Positions 54,923 to 64,000 of a stretch of 64,000 bases of DNA are shown here, piece after piece. The DNA is taken from NCBI RefSeq assembly GCF_040096205.1, contig NZ_JBBMFD010000013.1, positions 1 through 64,000 on the forward strand, in the 5' to 3' direction. Both the position numbers and the translations under genes were made by a program. Within the stretch, counting starts at the first letter, position 1, and each line of letters opens with the position of its first letter. The stretch is from Solibaculum_A intestinale. Lineage in GTDB: Bacteria; Bacillota; Clostridia; Oscillospirales; Acutalibacteraceae. The notes below the pieces were generated by a model. The model saw only the letters and a program-made list of their open reading frames with translations, ran no database searches and was not told the DNA's origin.

Positions 54923-56452
54923 ATGGAAAAAATCCTTGTGCTCGACTTCGGCGGGCAGTACAATCAGCTGATTGCCCGGCGGGTGCGCGAATGCGGCGTG
55001 TATTCGGAGGTAAAGCCCTATACCACGCCCCTTTCGGACATTCAGTCGGAGGGCTACCGCGGCGTTATTTTTACCGGCGGCCCCAGCAGCGTCTTCGACG
55101 AGGGAGCGCCTACGTGTGAAAAGGAGATGTTTTCGCTGGGCGTGCCGGTTCTGGGCATCTGCTACGGGGCTCAGCTCATGTGCCAGATGTTCGGCGGCGA
55201 GGTTTCCCGGGCGGATACCCGGGAATATGGGCTGACCGAGCTTTGCGTGGACAACGCTTCGCCCCTCTTTTCCGACGTAACCAAGGATACCACCTGCTGG
55301 ATGAGTCATACCAATTACATAAAGACGCCGCCGTCCGGTTTCGCGGTGACGGCGACCACGAAAAACTGCCCGGTGGCGGCGATGGAGTCCAAGGAACAGG
55401 GGCTGTACGCGGTGCAGTTCCACCCGGAGGTGATGCACACCCCGGAGGGCCAGAAGATGCTGCGCCATTTCCTGTTTGAGGTGTGCCGCTGCTCGGGAGA
55501 CTGGCAGATGTCCTCCTTTACCGCCCGCGCGATTGCGGAAATCCGCGAGAAGGTGGGGGACAAACGGGTGCTTTGCGCGTTGTCCGGCGGGGTGGATTCC
55601 TCAGTAGCCGCCGTTATGGTACATAAGGCGGTGGGCAAGCAGCTCACCTGTATTTTCGTCGATCACGGCCTTCTCCGCAAAAACGAAGGGGACGAGGTGG
55701 AGCAGGTCTTCCGGGAGCAGTTCGATATCAACCTCATCCGTGTGGACGCCAAGGACCGCTTCCTTAATAAGCTCAAGGGGGTCAGCGATCCGGAGCGCAA
55801 GCGCAAGATCATCGGCGAGGAATTTATCCGCGTCTTTGAAGAGGAAGCGAAAAAGGTCGGCCAGGTGGAATACCTTGTGCAGGGCACCATCTATCCCGAC
55901 GTGATCGAGAGCGGCGCCGGTTCCGCCGCCAACATCAAAAGCCACCACAATGTGGGCGGCCTGCCCAAGGATATTGGGTTCAAAGGCCTCATCGAGCCGC
56001 TGCGCGACCTGTTTAAGGACGAGGTGCGCCGGGCGGGTATCGAGCTTGGCATTCCGGAGTTTCTGGTCTGGCGTCAGCCTTTCCCGGGTCCCGGCCTTGC
56101 CATTCGCATCATTGGGGACATTACCGAGGACAAGCTCGCCATCTTAAAGGACGCGGACGCCATTTTCCGCCAGGAGGTGGCCGATGCAGGGCTTGACAGG
56201 TCCATCAACCAGTATTTCGCGGTCCTGACCAACATGCGAAGCGTGGGAGTCATGGGGGACGAGCGGACATATGATTACACCGTCGCTCTGCGGGGCGTCA
56301 CCACCACCGATTTCATGACGGCCGACTGGGCGAAAATTCCTTACGAGGTGCTTGGAAAGATCAGCTCCCGCATCATCAACGAGGTGCCTCATGTCAACCG
56401 CATCGTTTATGATATCACCTCAAAGCCGCCGGCTACCATTGAGTGGGAATAA
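54923..56452 (+). CDS. guaA: GMP synthase (glutamine-hydrolysing)
   Basis: The 509-residue enzyme converts XMP to GMP. The class I glutaminase has nucleophile Cys80 in GICYGAQ and FHPEV. The ATP pyrophosphatase domain has SGGVDSSV, and the C-terminal dimerisation domain ends in TIEWE. AAGGAG precedes ATG 54923. pyrG follows after 84 bases. Confidence 0.96.
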   Translation: MEKILVLDFGGQYNQLIARRVRECGVYSEVKPYTTPLSDIQSEGYRGVIFTGGPSSVFDEGAPTCEKEMFSLGVPVLGICYGAQLMCQMFGGEVSRADTREYGLTELCVDNASPLFSDVTKDTTCWMSHTNYIKTPPSGFAVTATTKNCPVAAMESKEQGLYAVQFHPEVMHTPEGQKMLRHFLFEVCRCSGDWQMSSFTARAIAEIREKVGDKRVLCALSGGVDSSVAAVMVHKAVGKQLTCIFVDHGLLRKNEGDEVEQVFREQFDINLIRVDAKDRFLNKLKGVSDPERKRKIIGEEFIRVFEEEAKKVGQVEYLVQGTIYPDVIESGAGSAANIKSHHNVGGLPKDIGFKGLIEPLRDLFKDEVRRAGIELGIPEFLVWRQPFPGPGLAIRIIGDITEDKLAILKDADAIFRQEVADAGLDRSINQYFAVLTNMRSVGVMGDERTYDYTVALRGVTTTDFMTADWAKIPYEVLGKISSRIINEVPHVNRIVYDITSKPPATIEWE

Positions 56453-56536
56453 CAGCCGGCATGTCTCGGGCGGAGAACCGCCTGAAATGTTCGATCGAAA
56501 CAGGAATGTGCTTTCAATACATGGAGGGTATTTGAC

Positions 56537-58141
56537 ATGCCGACTAAATACGTATTCGTCACCGGAGGCGTGGTATCCGGTCTGGGAAAAGGAATCACCG
56601 CCGCGTCCTTGGGCCGCCTGCTCAAGGCCCGGGGCTACAAGGTGACCATGCAGAAGTTTGACCCTTACTTAAACGTGGACCCGGGGACTATGAATCCTTT
56701 CCAGCACGGCGAGGTGTTCGTCACCGACGACGGCGCGGAAACTGACCTGGACCTGGGCCATTACGAGCGGTTTATCGACGAAAGCCTGACCCAGAACAGC
56801 AACGTTACCTCCGGCCGGGTGTACTGGTCGGTGCTCCACAAGGAGCGAAACGGCGCCTATAACGGCGGCACTGTGCAGGTGATTCCCCATATCACCAACG
56901 AAATCAAGAGCCGCATCGCCTTGGGGAAGGATTCTTATGACTTTGCTCTCATTGAAGTGGGCGGCACGGTGGGCGACATCGAAAGCCAGCCGTTTTTAGA
57001 GGCCTTCCGCCAGTTTGCCGCCGACATCGGCCGAAATAACTGCATTTTTATCCACGTCACTCTGGTGCCCTACTTAAACGCTTCCCGCGAGCAGAAGACC
57101 AAGCCCACCCAGCACAGCGTCAAGGAACTTTTGGGCCTCGGCATCCAGCCGGATGTGATCGTCTGCCGGTCGGAGAAGCCGGTGGGCCGGGACCTGCGCA
57201 ATAAAATCGCCCTGTTCTGCAACGTGCGAAACGACTGCGTCATTGAGAACCTGGACCTGCCCACCCTTTATGAGGTTCCGCTGGCCTTGGAAAAGGAGCA
57301 TCTGCCTCAGATCGTGCTGCGGCATTTCGGCATGGAATGTCCCGAACCTGACCTGACCGGCTGGACAAAGATGGTCGATACCCTCAAGAGCCTGCCGAAA
57401 ACCGTGAACATCGCCCTGGTGGGTAAATATGTGGGCCTGCACGACGCGTACCTGTCGGTTGCCGAAGCCCTCAAGCACGGCGGCATTGGCAATAACACCG
57501 ACGTAAACATCCATTGGGTGGATTCGGAGGAACTGACCGAGGAGAACATCGCCGAACGCATGAAGGATATGGACGGTATCCTGATCCCCGGCGGGTTTGG
57601 TACCCGCGGCATCGAAGGAAAGATCGTGGCCGCCCGGTATGCCAGGGAACATAAAGTGCCTTACTTCGGCATTTGTTTAGGTATGCAGATCGCCATCATA
57701 GAATTCGGCCGCCATGTCCTCGGGTATGAGGACGCGAACAGCGCCGAGATCGACGCGGCTACCCTTCACCCCTTCATCGACCTGATGCCCGAGCAGAAGG
57801 AAGTGGAGCAGCTGGGCGGCACTATGCGCCTGGGCAAGTACCCCTGTCATATCCAGGAGGGATCTAAGGCGTACGAGGCCTACGGCACGCAGGATGTGGA
57901 GGAACGCCACCGCCACCGCTACGAGGTCAACAACGTCTACCGCGACGAGCTCGAGCAGTCGGGTATGCTGCTGTGCGGCATTTCGCCGGACAAGCGGATT
58001 GTGGAGATGGTAGAGATTCCGGACCATCCGTGGTTTGTGGGCTGCCAGTTCCATCCGGAATTCAAGTCCCGTCCAAACCGTCCTCACCCGCTCTTTTCCG
58101 GTTTTGTGGGCGCGGCGGTGAAGTACAGCGAAAGCAAATAA
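56537..58141 (+). CDS. pyrG: CTP synthase
   Basis: The 534-residue enzyme makes CTP from UTP with glutamine. The N-terminal synthetase has GGVVSGLGKGITAASLG and PYLNVDPGTMNPFQHGEVFVTDDG split over the start; the glutaminase has Cys380 in GICLGMQ. GGAGG lies before ATG 56537. A terminator follows. Confidence 0.96.
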   Translation: MPTKYVFVTGGVVSGLGKGITAASLGRLLKARGYKVTMQKFDPYLNVDPGTMNPFQHGEVFVTDDGAETDLDLGHYERFIDESLTQNSNVTSGRVYWSVLHKERNGAYNGGTVQVIPHITNEIKSRIALGKDSYDFALIEVGGTVGDIESQPFLEAFRQFAADIGRNNCIFIHVTLVPYLNASREQKTKPTQHSVKELLGLGIQPDVIVCRSEKPVGRDLRNKIALFCNVRNDCVIENLDLPTLYEVPLALEKEHLPQIVLRHFGMECPEPDLTGWTKMVDTLKSLPKTVNIALVGKYVGLHDAYLSVAEALKHGGIGNNTDVNIHWVDSEELTEENIAERMKDMDGILIPGGFGTRGIEGKIVAARYAREHKVPYFGICLGMQIAIIEFGRHVLGYEDANSAEIDAATLHPFIDLMPEQKEVEQLGGTMRLGKYPCHIQEGSKAYEAYGTQDVEERHRHRYEVNNVYRDELEQSGMLLCGISPDKRIVEMVEIPDHPWFVGCQFHPEFKSRPNRPHPLFSGFVGAAVKYSESK

Positions 58142-58151
58142 CGAGAGTTTG

Positions 58152-58182
58152 ACAGGGCGGGAACCGATCCCGCCCTGTTTTG
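58152..58182 (+). terminator. Intrinsic terminator after pyrG
   Basis: ACAGGGCGGGA/TCCCGCCCTGT, then TTT. Confidence 0.85.
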
Positions 58183-58312
58183 GTATCGAAGAGAAAGACT
58201 TTTCCAGGCAGAGTATGGGTCTGCGGTTCTGGTCGAGGAATGCAAACCGGATCTTGCGGTACAAGGAATCCATCCAGGTACCAATCCATATAACGGAGAG
58301 TGAACAACCGAT

Positions 58313-58939
58313 ATGATCGCTTTGATTGACTACGGCGCTGGCAACTTAAAAAGCGTGCAGAAGGCCTTTGCCCATCTGGGAGAGCCGGTGACGCTGACGG
58401 CGGACAAGGATGTCATCCTGACGGCGGACGCGGCGATTCTGCCCGGTGTGGGCGCGTTCGGGGACGCCATGAAGTCCCTGGAGGAACGGGGGCTGCCCCA
58501 GGTCATCCGCAGTTTTGTGGAAACCGGGCGGCCCTTTCTGGGCATCTGCCTGGGGCTTCATCTTCTTTTTGAGGAAAGCGAGGAAACCCCAGGCGTACAA
58601 GGCCTTGGAATTCTAAAGGGGACGGTGCGCCGGTTCCCGGAGGAAATCGGCCTGAAAATTCCCCATATTGGGTTTAACTCGGTGACGTACCGGAAGGACA
58701 GCCGGCTGTTTGCCGGGCTGCCGGAGGAGCCCTACTATTACTTTGTCCACTCCTACTACTGCTTTGCCGAGGATCGGTCGGTGAGCGCAGCTATGGCCGA
58801 CTATGGCATCCGCTTTGACGCGGCGGTGGAGAGAGGCAATTTGTTTGCCGCCCAGTTCCATCCGGAAAAGAGCGGACGGACGGGCCTTGGCACACTGGAA
58901 AACTTCATCTGCGCAGTCAGAACCAGCAAGGAGGGGTAA
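58313..58939 (+). CDS. hisH: Imidazole glycerol phosphate synthase, glutaminase subunit
   Basis: The 208-residue glutaminase has nucleophile Cys79 in GICLGLH and QFHPEKS near the end. The residue after GLG-L is His where most relatives have Gln. It supplies ammonia to HisF. GGAGAG precedes ATG 58313. hisF starts 4 bases after its stop. No other histidine gene is within the window. Confidence 0.93.
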   Translation: MIALIDYGAGNLKSVQKAFAHLGEPVTLTADKDVILTADAAILPGVGAFGDAMKSLEERGLPQVIRSFVETGRPFLGICLGLHLLFEESEETPGVQGLGILKGTVRRFPEEIGLKIPHIGFNSVTYRKDSRLFAGLPEEPYYYFVHSYYCFAEDRSVSAAMADYGIRFDAAVERGNLFAAQFHPEKSGRTGLGTLENFICAVRTSKEG

Positions 58940-58943
58940 AGCG

Positions 58944-59729
58944 ATGCATGCAAAACGGATCATTCCCTGTCTCGACGTGCACAACGGCCGGGTAGTCAAG
59001 GGGGTCAACTTTGTAAACCTCAGGGACGCCGGCGATCCGGTGGAGATCGGCGCCGCCTACGACAAGGCGGGCGCAGATGAGCTGGTGTTTCTGGACATTA
59101 CCGCTTCTTCCGATGCGCGCAGCATTGTGCTGGATATGGTAGCGAGGGTGGCGGATACGGTGTTTATTCCCTTTACTGTTGGAGGCGGCATCCGTACGGT
59201 GGACGATTTCAAGGAGATACTGCGGGAAGGCGCGGACAAAATTTCCATCAATTCCTCCGCCGTTCAGCGTCCCGCGCTTATCCGGGAGGCGGCGGACAAG
59301 TTCGGCAGCCAGTGCGTGGTGGTGGCCATTGACGGCAAGCGCAGAGCGGACGGTTCCGGATTCGAGGTCTACATCAACGGAGGCCGCACGCCCACCGGCA
59401 TTGATGTGGTGGAATGGGCGGTGCGCGCCAACGAGCTAGGGGCGGGAGAGATTCTCCTAACCGGCATGGACACCGACGGCACCAAGGCTGGGTACGACAT
59501 TCCCATGACCAAGGCAGTGTCCTCCCAGGTGGACATTCCAGTAATCGCCTCCGGTGGTGCCGGCGCCTACGAGCATTTTTACGACGTGCTTACCGAGGGT
59601 AAGGCGGACGCGGTGCTGGCGGCTTCCCTGTTTCACTATAAGGAAATGGAAATTGCCGACTTAAAGGAGTATCTTGCAAAGCGGGGCATCCCAGTGCGGC
59701 CGGTGGAGCAGGAAACAAAAGAAATGTGA
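58944..59729 (+). CDS. hisF: Imidazole glycerol phosphate synthase, cyclase subunit
   Basis: The 261-residue TIM barrel has the two catalytic Asp: Asp11 in CLDVHNGRVVKG and the second in VVAIDGKR. It forms imidazole glycerol phosphate and AICAR together with HisH. ATG 58944 follows AGGAGG; the longer open frame upstream is a shadow of hisH. Confidence 0.95.
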   Translation: MHAKRIIPCLDVHNGRVVKGVNFVNLRDAGDPVEIGAAYDKAGADELVFLDITASSDARSIVLDMVARVADTVFIPFTVGGGIRTVDDFKEILREGADKISINSSAVQRPALIREAADKFGSQCVVVAIDGKRRADGSGFEVYINGGRTPTGIDVVEWAVRANELGAGEILLTGMDTDGTKAGYDIPMTKAVSSQVDIPVIASGGAGAYEHFYDVLTEGKADAVLAASLFHYKEMEIADLKEYLAKRGIPVRPVEQETKEM

Positions 59730-59746
59730 ATTTTTCTTGGAGTTTG

Positions 59747-59775
59747 TTGACTTGTACCCCTCCCGGTAGTACCAT
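59747..59775 (+). promoter_or_regulatory. yjbQ promoter
   Basis: TTGACT (59747-59752), 17 bases, TACCAT (59770-59775). Confidence 0.6.
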
Positions 59776-59862
59776 GAAGATAGGGAAGGGGCGGTTTCTC
59801 TTCCTGGGAGTACCTGCTTTTCGTTGGAATGCACCATCCGAATGGGAAGGAGCGTGAGTCGA

Positions 59863-60339
59863 ATGGCGAATTTATGGGAATTTACATTGCGTACGGGAGA
59901 ACAAGGCTGTTACAACATCACCCAGAGCGTGAAGGACGCCATTAAGGAAAGCGGTGTGGAAAGCGGAATTGCGGTGGTTTTCTGTCCTCACACGACCGCC
60001 GGGATCACCATAACCGAGAACCACGATCCCGATGTCTGCGAAGATGTGTTGCTGGGATTTGACCGGGCGTTCCCGGACACGCCGGATTTTAAGCACACGC
60101 AGGGGAATTCCTTTGCCCATCTCCGTTCCAGTGCGATGGGATGTTCGGTCACGATCATTGTGGACGAGGGCTGGCCTCTCCTGGGCGTTTGGCAAGCGAT
60201 CTATTTCTGTGAGTTCGACGGGCCGCGCACCCGGGAATACTACGTCAAGGTCCTTGGCGATCAGATGCAGGTACCCTTTGACGACGATGACCTGGACGAA
60301 GAAGAGACAGCCGGGCTCGAAGAGGAGCCGCTGGCATAA
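59863..60339 (+). CDS. YjbQ/UPF0047 family protein
   Basis: The 158-residue protein has the family features FCPHTTAGITITEN and SSAMGCSVTIIVDEG, with a clear C-terminal acidic tail (DDDDLDEEE). Members can complement thiamine phosphate synthase mutants weakly; the true role is unsettled. ATG 59863 has AAGGAG upstream. Single gene ending at a strong terminator. Confidence 0.88.
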   Translation: MANLWEFTLRTGEQGCYNITQSVKDAIKESGVESGIAVVFCPHTTAGITITENHDPDVCEDVLLGFDRAFPDTPDFKHTQGNSFAHLRSSAMGCSVTIIVDEGWPLLGVWQAIYFCEFDGPRTREYYVKVLGDQMQVPFDDDDLDEEETAGLEEEPLA

Positions 60340-60345
60340 CATACA

Positions 60346-60384
60346 ACAAAACCGCACCCACTTTTTTAGCGGGTGCGGTTTTGT
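60346..60384 (+). terminator. Intrinsic terminator after yjbQ
   Basis: AAAACCGCACCC pairs with GGGTGCGGTTTT. Confidence 0.88.
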
Positions 60385-60404
60385 TGCCATAGAGCAATCC
60401 GATA

Positions 60405-60440
60405 AAAAAGGCGCTCCGGAATACTCCGGAGCGCCTTTGG
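60405..60440. terminator. Terminator of ppdK
   Basis: AAAGGCGCTCCGG pairs with CCGGAGCGCCTTT around AATACT; the A-run at 60405-60409 is the T-tract on the minus strand. Confidence 0.88.
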
Positions 60441-60456
60441 TTGTTATTAAATGTTC

Positions 60457-63093
<2,637 letters not shown>

Positions 63094-63182
63094 CAAAATC
63101 TACCTCCTGAATTTGTAACGTGATCCCGGATTCTTTCCGACGAAACAATCTGGGAGTCAACACTTCTAAAAGTATCCAAGCT

Positions 63183-63188
63183 ATTATA
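63183..63188 (-). promoter_or_regulatory. Extended -10 of the ppdK promoter
   Basis: On the minus strand TTGC then TATAAT, about 90 bases before the ppdK start; the -35 is weak. Confidence 0.5.
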
Positions 63189-63289
63189 GCAAAGTTCGTG
63201 CAGGTTTTCCACACTTTTTTCAGAAAAAAAAGAAATCTATTGGCATTTCTTTCGAATTTCTCATTTGAGGATGTGAAAAACCTGTGATT

Positions 63290-64000
63290 TTAACGAGAAG
63301 GACGGTTCTGGAGGTAAGCGAGCAGCCGGTCGTAGGAGGCATTGAGAATCAGTTCTTCTGGAAACCCGATTTCCTCGAGCATTTCTCCAGCGCCGCCGGG
63401 CTGGCCTACGTGCAGGTGAAAATGGGCGTCCGAATCCACGCACACCGGCACCTCGTACCGCCGGCACAGCTCGGCCACCTTGCGGCAGTTGCCCGCCGAC
63501 TCGGGGCGGACCCGGAAGGTGTTGGCATTGATTTCGATGAGCTTGTGCTTTTCAGCGCAGGCCTTCACGACCGCCTCGTAATCGCAGACGTACCGCGGCG
63601 TGCCGATGTGCCCAAGCAGGTCCACCAGCGGGTTGTCGATGACCTTCAGCCACGCCTCGGTTACGTCCGCGGGGGAATCCATGACGGCGGTGGATTTGTG
63701 CATGGACGCCACCACCCAGTCGAGCTGCTTTAGAATCCGCTCCGGCATATCCAGAGTGCCGCCCTTTTGCACGTTCGCTTCTACCCCCATCAGCAGGCGC
63801 ACGCCGAAGAGTTCCCGGGGGAGCGACTTCATGATCTCAAAGTGCCAGATGTGGGGGGAATCCTCCAGCGCGATCCCGTGGTCGGTAATGGCCACGGCGG
63901 AAAGCCCGATGTCGGCCGCATGCCGGGCGATTTCGGTTATGGTAGAGTAGGCGTGGGTGGAGGCGATGGTGTGAACATGTAAATCTGCGGCAAGCTTCAT
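63290..64000 (-). CDS. PHP domain phosphatase (YcdX-like)
   Basis: The 236-residue PHP protein has the metal ligands of DLHVHT (His8, His10), AITDHG, GVEANV, and VDSDAHFHLHVG at the end. YcdX-like proteins are trinuclear metal phosphatases of poorly defined substrate. The ATG is the last codon of the window, so the ribosome binding site and any longer N-terminus are not visible, but DLHVH at residue 6 is normal for the family. Confidence 0.82.
   Translation of the reverse strand: MKLAADLHVHTIASTHAYSTITEIARHAADIGLSAVAITDHGIALEDSPHIWHFEIMKSLPRELFGVRLLMGVEANVQKGGTLDMPERILKQLDWVVASMHKSTAVMDSPADVTEAWLKVIDNPLVDLLGHIGTPRYVCDYEAVVKACAEKHKLIEINANTFRVRPESAGNCRKVAELCRRYEVPVCVDSDAHFHLHVGQPGGAGEMLEEIGFPEELILNASYDRLLAYLQNRPSR

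Overview
The window looks like chromosome of a GC-rich, spore-forming member of the Clostridia, probably close to the Oscillospiraceae/Ruminococcaceae. The signs are an AbrB of clostridial type, a pro-sigma-K gene fragment beside a BofC-like gene, a pyruvate phosphate dikinase, a class B sortase module, strong AGGAGG ribosome binding sites, and compact operons with ATGA stop/start overlaps. This placement is inference; no rRNA gene is present to test it. I saw no tRNA, rRNA or CRISPR array.

The left 4 kb is accessory or rearranged. abrB is followed by about 800 bases without a convincing gene but with a promoter carrying a perfect palindrome, an intrinsic terminator and a hairpin-rich stretch. 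Then come a tyrosine recombinase broken by a +1 frameshift, a small ORF without a start codon, a tandem-HTH regulator, and the 5' part of sigK. sigK stops in the codons where the skin element interrupts it in Bacillus subtilis. Its promoter is of sigma-E type, its mRNA would begin with a 21-bp hairpin, and a BofC-like gene lies upstream.

From 4 to 24 kb the genes are mostly housekeeping: a class A penicillin-binding protein; a leftward threonine/lysine operon (ACT regulator, hom, thrB, lysC); an AI-2E family permease; two flavoproteins; a phosphoglycerate mutase-like enzyme; a small HPr-like protein; NAD synthase; tcdA; secG; a PadR regulator coupled to an unusual SEDS protein; and a BY-kinase-like protein with a degenerate Walker A motif.

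From 24 to 50 kb lies a long rightward series for translation, RNA modification, DNA topology and chromosome segregation: infC-rpmI-rplT with an attenuated leader and an AUU start, a TrmH methylase, dprA, topA, trmFO, plsX, rnc, a radical SAM gene, smc, ftsY, rdgB, yhbY, nadD, yqeK, rsfS, leuS, miaB, ylbF, mutS and thiI.

From 50 to 64 kb the outstanding gene is one continuous reading frame that joins complete CinA to a membrane helix and a complete class B sortase, with an A7 run at the joint. It is followed by queT behind a preQ1-riboswitch-like leader, a short QueG-like protein, a CBS protein, a small membrane protein, guaA, pyrG, hisH-hisF, yjbQ, ppdK and a PHP phosphatase. The two most interesting observations are the sigK gene broken beside a recombinase and the CinA-sortase fusion.
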